Source: Chaenocephalus aceratus (Eukaryota > Chordata > Actinopteri > Perciformes > Channichthyidae). From it: a stretch of 64,000 bases of DNA. The DNA lies in contig JAMFTG010000243.1 of the NCBI GenBank assembly GCA_023974075.1, positions 95,001-159,000 of the forward strand. The letters are read 5' to 3'. Under the pieces are notes generated by a model. That model was not told the origin of the DNA. It did no database searches and was given only the letters and a program-made list of their open reading frames with translations. Position numbers and translations under genes: made by a program. Shown piece after piece: positions 1 through 11,875 of the stretch. Numbering within the stretch: the first letter of the stretch is position 1; each line of letters opens with the position of its first letter.

Positions 1-818
1 CAGAATCAAAATTCCTGAACACAGATTAATATATAGTGTATTGTGCTTGATTCAAATGTAAAAGTAAATTGATCTGTAGAGCATGTAAACACGTAAACTG
101 TTGCATGACTTTATATACCTGCAATAACAGCATTGGATTAAACATAATATTCTAAGAGACTAATCTGGCAGAGGATGACATCCAGGAATGAAAAAACTAC
201 AATCTTGCTACACTTCCTGTCGTTGAAAACATAGATTCTTAATGAAATATTTGACGTAAAGTTTCCAAATATTGCATACGGATTACACTTACAACCTGCT
301 GTCATATAACAAAGTCCACCTGCTTGTGTCTGCCTCCTGGAGACTTTTAAAACCACATCAATTGTCCATTATTGCAGCGGCAGCGTCTGGTTTTATTCCC
401 TTCAGTTTGACTGGCAGTGGATTGAGGCTAGCATCCTCCACAAGTGGCTTTTTTTTTTAAATGTCATTTATAAATGTTGGTAAACTTTCATTTTTCAGCA
501 TTTTATTGACAAACCTGAAACAGAAAATTCCCGAACACGAATAATATATAATGTTTGTGCTTGATTTAAATGTAAAAGTAAATGGATCTGATCAGAAGTG
601 CATGTTGTTGCACTTCTTTATTTACCTGCAATAACAGCATTGGATTCAACAAAACAATCTAAGAGACTAATCTGGTAGAGTATGACATCCAGTAATGAAA
701 AAACTACATTCTCTCTACACTTCCTGTCATCTGTCATTGAAGATATACATTCTTTATGAAATATTTAACATGATGAAGATGATTCTCAACCTGCTGTTAT
801 ATAACAAAGTCCAGCCTG
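1..818. repeat. Diverged tandem duplication, about 300 bp units
   Basis: Bases 1-318 and 516-818 are two direct copies of one segment. Both contain the same ordered landmarks: a 'gtgcttgatt(c/t)aaatgtaaaagtaaat' stretch, 'cctgcaataacagcattgga', 'aagagactaatctgg', 'cacttcctgtc' and 'aacctgctgt(c/t)atataacaaagtcca'. They are separated by about 200 bp and differ by many substitutions and small indels, so the duplication is old. No coding potential is apparent in either copy. Confidence 0.8.
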
Positions 819-944
819 TCCTCCTACAAAAAACGACCATATAGGTCGATTGTTCAGCAGCTTAATACGACCCAGAGTCACGTTTTAAAGTGTAGCACCT
901 CTAGTGGTCGTGTAAGAAACAACATGCTTGATTGCAAACGCTCC

Positions 945-1650
945 GGAGGGTCGATTATTCACAAATAACCCTCTCTGGTCTCACTAAAAAATCTATTCGA
1001 AAGCTGCAGCTGATTCAGAACGCCGCTGCTCGAGTCCTCACTAACACTAAGAAAGTGGATCACATCACTCCTGTTCTGAAGTCTTCACACTGGCTTCCTG
1101 TGTGTCAAAGGATAGATTTCAAAATACTGCTGCTGGTTTATAAAGCACTGAATGGTTTAGGCCCAAAATACATTACTGACCTCCTGCTAAATGATGAACC
1201 ATCCAGATCTCTCAGGTCTTCAGGGACTGGTCAGCTTTCTGTCCCCAGAGTCAGAACTAAACATGGTAAAGCAGCGTTCAGTTATTATGCTCCAAATATC
1301 TGGAACAAACTCCCAGAAACCTGCAGGTCCGCTGCAACTCTGACTACTTTCAAATCCAGGCTGAAGACTTTTCTTTTTGTCGCTGCTTTTATTTGAACTA
1401 TTCATATCTTAAACTGCACTGTAACTTTTATCCATGTATTTTTTCTTGTAATGTTTAATTGAATTATTTATATTTTAGACTGCACTGTAACTTTTATCCA
1501 TGTATTTTTCCTTAATGTTTATTTGATTAGCTTTTCTTTTTTAATGCTTAATGTCTTTCATTTTTTTTTTTTTTTTTTTTTTTGTAAAGCACTTTGAATT
1601 GCCTTGCGTTGAAAAGTGCTCTATAAATAAACTTGCCTTGCCTTGCCTTT
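945..1650 (+). mobile_element. 5'-truncated L2-type LINE (ORF2 C-terminus plus 3' UTR and CTTGC tail)
   Basis: An open frame ending at 1396 encodes the C-terminal region of a non-LTR retrotransposon ORF2. Visible family landmarks are KLQLIQNAAARVLT, HITPVL followed by HWLPV, FKILLLVYKALNG and NIWNKLPE. This part lies downstream of the reverse transcriptase catalytic motifs, which are absent. After the stop comes an AT-rich 3' UTR with an internal duplication of 'actgcactgtaacttttatc' and a tail of short CTTGC repeats near 1630-1650. A close relative lies in the opposite orientation at 27214-27872. The clade call (L2-like) is inference from the protein motifs. Confidence 0.85.
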
Positions 1651-2930
1651 CTGGAAAATCCTAAATTGTGCAATAGTTTGGCCATTAAAATGCTTTTTGA
1701 TTAGATTTCTAGCGAGAAGTGTATATTGTACTTTTGTAATCTACGTCCAGTGGATGTGTAGGATCTATAGTTTGATAGATATTAAGAAGATGATTTGAGG
1801 TCTCGCCAGGATAACTAGTACACGCGGCAGCTTCCATGTAAAGTTAGTGTCAATCCTCACAGGGTGAAAACAGTATTTCCAGTTTTCATAATAAAACCGG
1901 ATGTATTCCCCTCACTGTCAAATGATTACAGTGATATCTGCATTACTCATCCGCTAAAAAACATCAGTTTGTCCTTGTTAATTACACAATTTTGATTGGT
2001 TTCAATTGTGTACAATGCATTTGTGTTTTTTAACCTTCGATTCGGAGAAACAAATAGTTTTTTCGGAGTTTAGACACTACAGAGTTTCCAAAGACACTAC
2101 ACTACCCAGAATCCCCAGCTATCGTTTGGGACTACAACATCCGCCTTGCTTTTCAAACCCCGTGATTAGTCCTCAAGCTCTTTGATTGGATGTTGGAGTG
2201 GCAGTGCGACAAGGTTATACGCCGAGCATCAAACAGCTCTTTGAAATGGAATGGAACCACGCCAGACTTTCCAAAACTGGAATTGGAAACTAAACAGAAC
2301 TACACATGCTGGCTATTGTGTGTTTCGCAACATGTTCTATGGCACGTCTCTACTGGGAATTGTAGTTTTAAAAGACGTTTTCGTATTTCCCACAATTAGA
2401 AGTTGCCAGTATTAAACTGTTTACACCCCTGGAGGTTTAGGGGATACGAAACACAGTGGGGCTATCAAATTTATAACATATAATTAATAAATGGGTGACA
2501 ATTGCTTGTGTCCATAATGGGCAGCATTAATACCACATGACAGCTAAGGTCAGAAGAGCTTTATTTAACAGCTGGTCTTATGTCTGTGACCCCTCCTGTT
2601 GTTCATTGATAAGCCGGAAACATGCACTTGTCAAGGTTCAGAGGCACATGTTGCTAATATGGCAGTAGCCATCGATCATCTTAAGATAAGATACTTTATT
2701 GATCCCAAGTTGGGAAATGTTTTTGTTACAGCAGCATACTACTTTGTTCTACTCCACTACAATTCAGAGGTTAACCTGGTATTTTTACTCCACTACATTT
2801 ATTTTTGTTATTTTGCAGATTCTGATTAATGATGTGAAATATAAACAACCCTTAAATCAGACTTTAGTTACACCTGAGTAAAATTCAGGGAAAGGTGATT
2901 GTGTAGTGCCAACAATCAGGAGAGATATTT
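1651..2930. other. Intergenic stretch with a ZNF143-like motif pair
   Basis: I see no gene here. Two oppositely oriented matches to the ACTACAATTCCCAG-type (Staf/ZNF143/THAP11) promoter motif occur: 'actacccagaatcccc' near 2101 and 'ctgggaattgtagtttt' at 2353-2369. A segment around 2685-2725 ('aagataagatactttattgatccc') and 'actccactacattta' near 2790 match motifs that recur in teleost interspersed repeats. A short open stretch at 2190-2399 has no recognisable domain. Confidence 0.4.
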
Positions 2931-4177
2931 GATAGTTGGTGCTTGAGAAGACTAAACATTTATTTCATTACAAGACATCTATCAATATGTGTGTACCTCC
3001 ACCATTAAGCTGTCAAATTCTGCACATTTCTTATACTATCTACATACATAAGAGTATAATTATTGTGTATAATATCAGTTCAAATAAGTGCTTCAACATA
3101 GTTAGCATTGCAGGAAAGCAATATATTAGACGTTAAGTACTTTGTCAGACTTAATATTTATCTGTAGATAGATACATCCAAAGCTTTTTTCTTATTCGAA
3201 AGAAGACCTTAACCTAAAGTATTATTTAATGTTTAAATAGAGGTTAATTAGTTTTCTGTTTTGCACATCCTCATATTAATATCTGTGTACATCGTGCACT
3301 AAACTGTTTTATTGTAGAGATCACTTACAGTATCTTCTTGATTTTTTATATTCTATATTTCTATCATTGACCTTCTACTTTCCCCCTATGAAAGTATGTA
3401 CTCTTAATATTTTTTTCATCAAATAACATTATTCAACAAAAATAACATTATTCAACAAAAATAATTCAATAACGTGCTTTAACCACTAGGCGGTGCACAC
3501 AAGGTACACACAGCATACAAATAATAACTTTGTATTAGTAGTGTAGGACACTTATGTATGTATAACATCTGAAGATATTTAGATGTATTCATGTTTTTAC
3601 ATAATTGTACAGGATATTGCTATACTATTTCTCATGTTTTACTTCTACACATTAATATCTGATTTGTAAAACATCACAGACAGAAAGGTATATCCGTCAT
3701 TTAATGGTAAGCTATTGAAATTGTGATTCCATCGATGTGTCTCCCATCACCCAAATCCCCTGACTATTCTCTCAACTCAGTATTTACATTCTGATATTCA
3801 AATAAAATCAGTTATATCTTTAAAAACATGCATTGCGGCTAAAACATCCAATCATCGAGCTGAGGATCTTTCCTACGTCTGTTTCCGGTATTGTTCCTGT
3901 AATGAGAGTTCACATTTATGCTACATTAAAGGGTGGAATTGACTACACAGCTTCAGAAACATAATTTGCTTCAGATATAACTCATAGCAAATAAAGTATA
4001 AAAATATAAGTAATACAAAGATAAAACACTGGCATGTAATTTACGTTAGAATAAATAGAATGGTTTTGAATAATAGATGAGAGTAAAATCTACGTCACTT
4101 TACAGCCCCGCCCACTTTTGGGGAAACCGACGCTGTCATTTGAACAGCGATCAAGCCTGAAGCCACAGAGTACGGTC

Positions 4178-4462
4178 AGTCCATCCATCCATCTTCTCCC
4201 GCTTATCCGTGGTCGGGTCGCGGAGGTAGCAGTTCCAGCAGAGAGCCCCAAACATTCCTTTCCCCTCATCAACCAGCTCTGACTGGGGGGACCCAAGGCG
4301 CTCCCAGGCCAGTGAAGAGATATAATCCCTCCACCTGGTCCTAGGTCTACCCCTTGGTCTCTTCCCAGCTGGACGTGCCTGAAACACCTCCCTAGGTAGG
4401 GAGGCGCCCAGGTGGCATCCTAACTAGGTGCCCGAACCACCTCAACTGGCTCCTTTCGACGC
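4178..4462 (-). mobile_element. LINE ORF2 C-terminal fragment with CCAT tail
   Basis: Read on the minus strand, this encodes GKRPRGRPRTRWRDYISSLAWERLG and related residues (the central part of that run is visible at 4280-4380). That pattern is typical of the extreme C-terminus of fish RTE/Expander-type LINE ORF2 proteins. It is followed by a 'cttatccgtggtcgggtcgcgg' 3' end and a (CCAT)n tail at 4178-4192. It is truncated on the 5' side and dead. The same copy is present at 40898-41182, so insertion preceded the segmental duplication. The clade name is tentative. Confidence 0.65.
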
Positions 4463-6097
4463 GTACGGTCAGTCGCGAAACTTAATTACATTATAGTTGG
4501 CGTTCCTAGCGTGTATGCTACCAAGCTAAACAAGAAGGTTCCCAAGAGCTAGACATGCTAGGGAAAACATTGTTACATGTAGAGATACATGTAAGGCATC
4601 TGCTGGTATTGGAGTTGATATATGGAAACACTAGCAACTTAGTTAGCCCAGTTAGCACTGCACTGTGTCAATGGCTTAGCAGCCCCAAAAAGTTTACCCA
4701 TTTAAACAGTCGTGGTAGATACCTTGTTTGTTTTAAACATCATATATACACAAACAACATTACATTGCATTTAGCTGACGCTTTTATCCAAAGCGACTTA
4801 CAATAAGTGCGTTCGACCAACAAAATACAAACTTGAAGAAAACAGAATAATATCAGTACATCAGGTTTCATAGAGCAAAAACATTTCAAGTGCTACTCAA
4901 CTGGCTTTAGATAAGCCAGCCCTTTATTAGTATATAAGTGCTTTGTTAATAGTTCTATCGCTCGAGGTGGAGTCGAAAGAGATGAGTTTTCAGTCTGCGC
5001 CGGAAGGTGTGTAAGCTATCTGCTGTCCCCTCCATATTTGAGCACAAAAAACAACCGAAAGAACGAAAGAGCGGGGCAATGCAGAAACACCAAAGAATTG
5101 AGGTAAACACATTTTGATTTGATTTCAAAGCGCACGGAGCACAGAGCGGACAACAGATAACGGAATTGCAGTTGTATTGCTTATAGATTATCAGAACATT
5201 TCAAAGGGGACACAGTCACATTGGATATTAACCTGTGGATTAACTACATCATCGTTTTTATCGTTTTAATGCCATTTAAGACCAGACAAAGAGGAAGGTA
5301 AGCCATGTTAGCCTAGCTCATGTTAGTACCAAGCGCCACTTGTTTTGATGTACGTTTTTGTTGATAACCTCGCGAGTTTGTATCTTTCAGTGTTGAGGTG
5401 GGCACCGTTAGATTCTGTGTCTCCTTGCGATCATAGACAATGTGTTGGATGTGGAGCTAGGATAAGTAATAAGGGAGCTAGGAGTGATTTTCGGTGCAGT
5501 AATAGGTTAGCATTTTTCGCTCGGTGCTAATTCAGAGGCTCAAACAACTGTTGTGTTTTTTTTTTTAAATAAATGAAAAAGATCAGTTAAATTAATTGTT
5601 CCCGTTATATGGATATAAAATATTTATAGTTTATTAAATATTAAGGTTCCTTAGACGTCGTTTCCTGCCCGTGGGGCCTAAGAGGATAACAGAGTATGTT
5701 TTATTCTTATTTTATTTTTTTCACAACAGTTGTATTTGGATGGAATGAATACCTATAATGATAATTCAAAGCAATAAAATGATTTTTACAGTGAAAGAGT
5801 TCAAATGGAACTGATGGTTCCCAAATTACCCAGAGGTGAGTCCGCCTGGACTTTATTTTCCTAAACCTCTCTAAAAAGGTCACATTTCACTTGTTTTGCA
5901 TCAATCTTGATACAGGGTACTTATTATGTTATAGTTTGGAACAACATAGTTTGGAACAACATACTCCAGACATACTCAACATACTCCAGATCTTGGGTGG
6001 CCTCCGACTCAGAATCAGACATGATAACGAAACTAAGTTGTACTATCGGCGGAAGCAGCTGTGAGCGATAAGCCAGGTGGAAATATGTTTGTACACT

Positions 6098-6120
6098 CTG
6101 ACGTCACGTGACGCCATCTT
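6098..6120 (+). promoter_or_regulatory. CRE + E-box + YY1-like motif cluster
   Basis: A palindromic CRE (TGACGTCA, 6098-6105) overlaps an E-box (CACGTG) and is followed by GCCATCTTG, which matches the YY1 core. Clusters like this mark CpG-type promoters. The second copy of the block (42818-42840) keeps the CRE and YY1-like motifs but has CACGCG instead of CACGTG. The only coding start nearby is the microORF at 6403. Confidence 0.45.
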
Positions 6121-6402
6121 GCGGAGACGAGCGGCTGAGAAATAAATCGTCGGACTTGGTGTTGGGGGTTGAACTAAATAAATATTGCGCATTGCCAGAC
6201 GCATATTATCTCCGATTTTAATACTGCAATATCTTAGATAGTGTTGTAGCTATATGATTTCGATTTTACTGGCAATTGTAAAAAAATCTTTGCATTCGAT
6301 CTTTAAACACAAGTCATTTGCACGGAAATGCTGTTCAACAATTGGTGAGACATTAAGGGGGTAAAAACGCAAATCCCGGCAATTTCTACCGGAGCCTCCG
6401 CC

Positions 6403-6486
6403 ATGGAGCATCGGCACTTTCGGCAGGTTATTCTCATGCTGCTGTTAATCTGGAGATCAACAGACACTAGCGGCCCGCGCATATGA
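6403..6486 (+). CDS. 27-codon microORF resembling a signal-peptide exon (possible protocadherin first-exon relic)
   Basis: An ATG in a near-ideal context (gccgccATGG) opens 27 codons ending in TGA. The peptide begins MEHRHFRQ, continues with a hydrophobic run (VILMLLLIW), then RSTDTSG. This is the layout of an N-terminal signal peptide up to its cleavage region. The sequence resembles the start of clustered protocadherin large exons, but no cadherin repeat follows and the frame stops immediately after. The second copy at 43086 keeps the frame with two substitutions. It may be a decapitated exon, a chance ORF, or the first exon of a spliced gene. The protocadherin link is inference from memory of the family. 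Confidence 0.35.
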   Translation: MEHRHFRQVILMLLLIWRSTDTSGPRI

Positions 6487-6767
6487 TTATATAATCAGAC
6501 AACGTCCGTTAAAAAATATTATAACAAAATGAGAGACGTTCTGCAGTCAGGAGGAAGTTTCACCGACGACAGGTGTTCTTACTTTTATGTAGGCCTAGTT
6601 GACGGAGCATTTTTACTTTACACGACACTGTTCAACACTTCATTCTGCTTCACTCTTAAAATTAACAACCGTGGATGTGTTGAAAGACTCTTTCGCTAAA
6701 GATTTTTGAAGACATCCGCGTTCTTGTGACACGTAAATACTACGCTTCCTATGTTTTGGTGCGGACT

Positions 6768-6970
6768 GCGTTCACACCAGCAATGAACCGCTCTAGAGTT
6801 CGCAAGCAAGCGTTCCGAGACCACATATTTTAGCGGACCAGAGTCCGGTTGTTTAGTTCACCTCAGAGGTCTCGGACTGCGTTCACACCGACCCAAATGA
6901 ACCGCACCAAGCGGCTAAACGCGCCAGGGTTCGATTCAACCGGACTATAAAAGGCTGGTGTGAATGCGCC
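6768..6970. mobile_element. Small foldback / MITE-like element
   Basis: The segment is bounded by GCGTTCACACCAGC on the left and its approximate reverse complement GGCTGGTGTGAATGC on the right. Inside are further copies of 'ctgcgttcacaccgacc' and 'aaatgaaccgcaccaag'. This resembles short Harbinger-type foldback elements. A TATAAAA string at about 6946 lies inside. No TSD is clear. It is also present in block A' near 43450-43652. Confidence 0.45.
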
Positions 6971-8582
6971 GTTATCTCAGTGGGTCTCAAACGGTTTGGT
7001 CACAAATTATTCAAAAGATTATTTCCGCGGCACACCTTCATATGATCATTATAGTCTATATGGCAGTAAAACAAGAATAGAGTTTGAAAGGGGAGTGATT
7101 TGTAAAATATCCATAAAGAAAAAGAAAATCTGTTAACAGTTCTGTTTCATATGGGTGTTGAGAGATGTATCCATAGATCTCTTCATGTTGCTCTCAAAGT
7201 GCACCAGATTGATGCTTTTAACTTCAATATTTAAAAGAAATCTTCCTGGGGGAGCATTCCCCCGGACCCCCCTAGAGGAGGTGAGGTCCGCCGTGGCTAC
7301 TGGGTATCCCTACGTAGCGATACCCAGGAAGAAAACATCGGAAATCCAACGAGGGGTTTTGGGGAGGTCTTTTCTGTATTAGAGTTTTACTTCCTACAGG
7401 GTGTACTTTGAGGGTTTTTGACTCTGCAGACCGTTTACATGGATAAAAACCTTCATAACACACAAGGGGACGGGTAATAACCGGAAAAGCATGACATGGG
7501 ACCTTTAATATTTATCTGTAGATACCCCCCTTCTCTCATTACATGTGATTGTTGCTGCTTTAATAATCTGAGTGATATCATTAGTTATATTAATGCACAG
7601 CTCTATTGTGACATACATGTTTTTATATATTCATAGTGCACACATTACTTTATCTTCTCCAATATATATTATTTCACTTTACTATATATTATTATATTGT
7701 ATTAAACGTCTTAGCTGAATACTCAACTCTGATTGGTCAAATTGGAAGTTTAAGAGGTTGTTAAAACTCGATAACACACCGCTGCCAAGAAATCAGTATT
7801 TGAGATTGAGATGAAATCCTTTAGAGTTTATAAACGTGTGCATTTGATAATCCACGCTGAACAGCAATGGGTCGTCCTCTCTGTTTAGGCTTCTCCTGGG
7901 AAAACTGTGTTTAACATTTACTCCGTATTTAAATACTTAGAAATCTCTTTAAAACATTTATTTTATTCCCTGACGAAGAGGTCAGTCAGGGAGTTACTTT
8001 AAACCCAGTAGCTCTGTATGTTTTATATGATTATACAAGTTTAAAATGTAAAAATGGAATGTAATAAAACCTTGATTTCAATTATTTAAAATCAATATTG
8101 TCTGGACTGGAAATTCAAATGCATTTTATTTTGGATCTGATAAATAATTCGCTGCTCAAACTTGCAGTTGGATTAAACATATTTTTTATTTATTTTCCCA
8201 TCATGCACAAATCACAAATGAACATGTTATAATGACATAGTTTCAATAAAACAGAGAAGGTTAAACTATAACCTGACATAAAGATCTGAATCTGGGTGAG
8301 ATCATTTAAAATGTGAAGAATATATATCTCTTATGTCCTCTAAAGGAAGCAGTTCAGCATATTTGATGAACATGATGTTACTTGGATACAAGTGTCAGCT
8401 AAATGCACGTGTTTCAATTTAATAAAGGTTGACAGTATGATCAACAAGCAGATTATCAAACTCAATAACAACAAGAATAAAAACATGTTTAGAATAAAGA
8501 GACAGCAGGAGGACAGGTTCAGAGGTCAGTGAACGATCCCTTTCAGAGACGAACATCACAGATATAATGATCCTGTTTATCT

Positions 8583-9980
8583 CTAGCTGCTCTGATCCAC
8601 TGTCACCCACACGTTCAGCGGTAATATCTGCACTTCCTCCAGAGTGAGAATGTATGGAAACATCCTCTCAGTGAAAGTGTGTGTGAAGGTGTGTATGTGT
8701 GTGTTGGTGTCAGGATCAGAGAACGACAACTTTCCTCCGTTCCAGTCCAGCCTCACTCTGACCCTCTGGAGCTTCTTCTTCAGGCGGAGAGGAGTGTCTG
8801 GATCTGGTAGTGACTCTGCTAAGTATTCACCTTCACAGAAACATATTCCCCATAATCCAGACTTCATGATTCCCTTCCTCGGGACAGACTCTGCTGACAC
8901 ACCCAGTGACCAGAATGTACTGTCTGTAACCTGGACATCCCAGCTGTGAGTCCCTGAGTTAAAGCCCTCAGAGCCCAGGACACAGGGGAAACTATCAAAC
9001 CTCTCTGGATTATCAGGAAGTTCCTGTTCCTCCTCTACCTCCTCTACTCGTCTCACTCTGGTCAGATCTTCAGACAGGATGAGTCTTGGATGAGCAGTGT
9101 TTGGGTCCAGGATGAGAGGAGAGTAGGACACCATGTCCTTCATCTTGCTCCAGATGTTGAAGCTGAGGTTGCCCAGGTGTTTGGCCTGGTCTATCAGTGC
9201 TCCTGAGGGCAGCTGTGGATCCTCCAGCAGGGGGCGCTGCAGCCTCTCCACTGCAGCCTTGTAGTTGAGCAGGAAGGAGACGTCTTCAGCTCTCAGCTCC
9301 TCCTCTGTGGCTCTGACTGTGTGTGAAAGAGCTGCTATCTCTCTGCTCACAGCCTCCATCTTCTCCTCCATCATCCTCCTCTTCTGCTCCTCTTCCTCCC
9401 TCAGTGCAGCCATCCTGGCCTCCTCTTCCTCTTCTAGAAACTGGTGAAGCTTCTTGAACTGCTCCTTAATCTGCGTCTCTGTGTGTAGAGCCTGGACCTT
9501 CAGGTGTCCTGCTGTCTGATCAAACTCCACTTTAACTTCTTCAAAGAGCTCCAGTTTCTCCTGAAAGGGCTGCAGAGCTTTCTGGAGCTCCTCTCTGAGA
9601 TCCTGAGCAGCTTCATCCATGGGTCTGAAGCTGTGGTTGGTGTGTGCTTTTGAATCTCTGCAGACGAGACACACTGGCTGCTGATGGTCCAGACAGAAGA
9701 GTCTGAGTTTCTCAGAGTGCAGACTGCAGAGAGCCTCTGGAGGTCTCTGACCTCTCTCCTGTAAGAAGGTCTCACTCAGGTTCTTCAACACCAGGTTACA
9801 GGGAGGTTCATCTTTGGAGGATTTTCTCCGACAAACTGGACACTCCTTTTCTTCTTTCCCATCCCACCAGTTCTTCAGACAGGCTTTACAGAAGCTGTGG
9901 CTACAGGACAGAAGAACAGGATCTCTAAAGACGTCCTTACAGACCGGACAGCAGAGATCTTCCTCTAACCTGGAAGCCAT
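8583..9980 (-). CDS. TRIM-family E3 ubiquitin ligase (RING / B-box / coiled coil / PRY-SPRY), copy 1
   Basis: A single-exon frame of 465 residues starts at MASRLEED (ATG 9980-9978, context aacATGG). The RING finger (about residues 11-55) shows CCPVC, the C-x-H-x-F-C motif and CPVC. A B-box2 (about 85-125) shows CSLH, FCLDH, CLVC and HTNH. A coiled coil rich in Glu, Lys and Arg spans about 130-245. PRY-SPRY fills the C-terminal part ([12 protein letters not shown], the FDSFPCVLG region, [17 protein letters not shown]). The expected role is RING-dependent ubiquitin transfer with target recognition by SPRY. The intronless form resembles fish TRIM35/A33/NF7-like genes. The frame stays open upstream to 10067, but that part is a TDCTSC-type tandem repeat. 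It is duplicated at 56695-58155. Confidence 0.93.
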   Translation of the reverse strand: MASRLEEDLCCPVCKDVFRDPVLLSCSHSFCKACLKNWWDGKEEKECPVCRRKSSKDEPPCNLVLKNLSETFLQERGQRPPEALCSLHSEKLRLFCLDHQQPVCLVCRDSKAHTNHSFRPMDEAAQDLREELQKALQPFQEKLELFEEVKVEFDQTAGHLKVQALHTETQIKEQFKKLHQFLEEEEEARMAALREEEEQKRRMMEEKMEAVSREIAALSHTVRATEEELRAEDVSFLLNYKAAVERLQRPLLEDPQLPSGALIDQAKHLGNLSFNIWSKMKDMVSYSPLILDPNTAHPRLILSEDLTRVRRVEEVEEEQELPDNPERFDSFPCVLGSEGFNSGTHSWDVQVTDSTFWSLGVSAESVPRKGIMKSGLWGICFCEGEYLAESLPDPDTPLRLKKKLQRVRVRLDWNGGKLSFSDPDTNTHIHTFTHTFTERMFPYILTLEEVQILPLNVWVTVDQSS

Positions 9981-10059
9981 GTTGTCTCTGAGTGAAGCTG
10001 AAACACAGCAGACAGGAAGTACAGTCAGACAGGAAGTACAGTCAGTACAGGAAGTACAG

Positions 10060-10930
10060 TCAGTCACCGTCTGATCGTCTGACTCTCAGTCCGTCTGTCT
10101 CTCTGCAGTGAGGGAGAATAACAAAGTGTTTCCTGGTTAGTCTCTCTGTTCACCTGCAACACACAGGTGTGTCTCATTCCACAAACACCAGCCACTCCTC
10201 AGCAACTCACCATAAACTGGTTTAACCTCATTTTATCTCTGCAGTACAGAACATTTTAACCGTCAAGTAGCTCATAGAGTATCATTCAGCTGTACAGTCT
10301 TAATGAAGCTTCTAAAGTGTAGCAGGACTTTCAGCTCCACAGAGGAATTACCTTTGTTTTGGAAACTTGGCCCATTTGCCTAATATTAAAAAGCATTGTC
10401 TCTTTTAAGTCAGTTTGTTGTCTGCAGTAGTCACAATACTTATCAAAGGCCTCGAAGCCCATCTTTTCAATAGAGCCTTTTCCTAGACCTCTTTTTTATT
10501 TTACTATTCATTCTACCGTGTTCTGTGCTGTTTCATATTGTTCTATACTCACTGCTTGTAGCACTGCAGGATTTGTCTTCAACTATGAAGTTACAAAATA
10601 AAAGTCATGGCTCCCCTCCCCCTCCTCTACTGACTTCACTGAAATTAACTTTGAGTGATGTTTGGAGTCAGACTCACCTTCAGGGGGTGGAGGGTCCGCA
10701 GGTTGAAGCTGCAGTGTTGTAGTTTCCACTTTTCTCTCCTGTAGCTGAACTCAGAGGAAGTTGTTAGTTTGGTCTGAAGGTGAATGTGATCGTCTGTTTT
10801 TCAGTCCGTCTGTCTCTCTGCAGTGAGGGAGAATAACAAAGTGTTTCCTGGTTTATCTCAGGTGAGTCAGGTGAGGGAGGAGCTCTGTCACGCCTCCTCT
10901 GCTGAACTCTGTCTCCTCTCGTGTAACTCA
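10060..10930. other. TRIM 1 upstream region with a duplicated 54-bp module
   Basis: This is the 5' flank of the minus-strand TRIM gene. A roughly 54-bp module ('cagtccgtctgtctctctgcagtgaggg...ataacaaagtgtttcctgg') occurs at 10088-10141 and again at 10802-10855, and both copies are kept in unit 2 (about 58242 and 58952). The module may carry alternative leader or promoter sequence. I see no coding region. Short GACAGGAAGTACAGTCA repeats at 10005-10065 give rise to the open frame upstream of the TRIM start. Confidence 0.6.
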
Positions 10931-10932
10931 GG

Positions 10933-11875
10933 GAGTGTCTGTCCCTACTTTAAAGAGTCCTCTCCTGCTGATGTTCAGGTGTATATCAGTATGTAGTGTC
11001 TCTACTTTAAAGAGTCCTCTCCTGCTGATGTTCAGGTGTATATCAGTATGTAGTGTCTCCACTTTAAAGAGTCCTCTCCTGCTGATGTTCAGATGTATAT
11101 CAGTATGTAGTGTCTCTACTTTAAAGAGTCCTCTCCTGCTGATGTTCAGGTGTATATCAGTATGTAGTGTCTCTACTTTAAAGAGTCCTCTCCTGCTGGT
11201 GTTCAGGTGTATGAGCATTTGTACTGAGGAACAAGTATCACATCACCGACGGGTGAAAAATAGTGTTTTGGTAACACGGGGTGTTTTGGTAACACTTAAA
11301 GACTTTGTTATGGAACGCAAAGCAGAGTAGGGGGCTAGTACACCCTCCTGAGGGTCCGATTGTGGATGTCATGCGAGCATAACATGGTGAAAACAATCAG
11401 TCTAAATTAACAATCGGGACGGAAATGTTCGGATTTCCAAAGGGAGGTTCTGTGAATAAATAAAAAATCAAGAACCGAAATAATTGAACTATTCATATCT
11501 TAGACTGCACTGTAACTTTTATCTTTTCATGTTTATTTTATTAGCTTTTCTTTTTAATGACTGATTTTAAATGCCATTTTCTTAATGTCTTTCATTTTTT
11601 GTTTTTCTTTTAATGTTTCTTTTATTATCTTTTACTGTTTTTAAATGCCTTTGTCTGAATGTCTTTCATTTTTGTAAAGCACCTTGAATTGCCTGGTGCT
11701 GAAAGGTGCTATATAAATAAACTTGCCTTGCCTTGCCTTCTATACCAGTATGTAGTGTCTCTATTTTAAAGAGTCCTCTCCTGCTGATGTTCAGGTGTAT
11801 ATCAGTATGTAGTGTCTCTAGTTTAAAGAGTCCTCTCCTGCTGATGTTCAGGTGTATATCAGTATGTAGTGTATG
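10933..11875. repeat. 57-bp minisatellite, interrupted
   Basis: The 57-bp unit contains 'tactttaaagagtcctctcc', 'tgctgatgttcagg' and 'tatatcagtatgtag'. About five units lie at 10933-11215 and about two more at 11750-11870. A LINE-bearing insert separates them. Because 57 is a multiple of three, the repeat produces open frames with a 19-residue period on both strands, and these are not genes. Unit 2 has only three copies (59084-59262). Confidence 0.9.
11221..11746 (+). mobile_element. LINE 3' end with an unrelated upstream module (X)
   Basis: Bases 11480-11746 are the 3' UTR and CTTGC tail of the same LINE family as 945-1650. Bases about 11240-11420 ('gtgttttggtaacac', 'aaagactttgttatgga', 'ctcctgagggtccgattgtg') form a separate module. 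Module X recurs next to a LINE 3' end at 23745-23910 in opposite orientation. The insert breaks the 57-bp minisatellite and is absent from unit 2, so it is younger than the segmental duplication. Confidence 0.7.

Larger units (their letters stand above)
2931..7527. repeat. Segmental duplication block A, copy 1
   Basis: From 'tgatagttggtgcttgagaag' (about 2931) to 'ctgtagatacccccc' (about 7527) this block is collinear with 39475-44513, with few substitutions. Copy 1 lacks about 190 bp near 2970 and about 280 bp near 7285 that copy 2 has. The block holds a LINE remnant, a promoter-like motif cluster, a microORF with a signal-peptide-like sequence and a foldback element, annotated separately. 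I see no multi-exon gene in the remainder. Confidence 0.93.

Noticed and set aside
5345..5530. Short frame in block A beginning MMYVFVDNLASLY (also 42066-42254)
   Set aside because: The two copies differ by an indel that changes the frame, and there is no recognisable motif.
9981..10067. Upstream in-frame Met as TRIM start (29 extra residues)
   Set aside because: The extension is made of GACAGGAAGTACAGTCA repeats whose number differs between the two copies. MASRLEE has the better start context and fits the usual distance to the RING.
8644..10074. Plus-strand open frames across the TRIM gene
   Set aside because: They are antisense shadows of the minus-strand coding sequence, repeated identically in the second copy.
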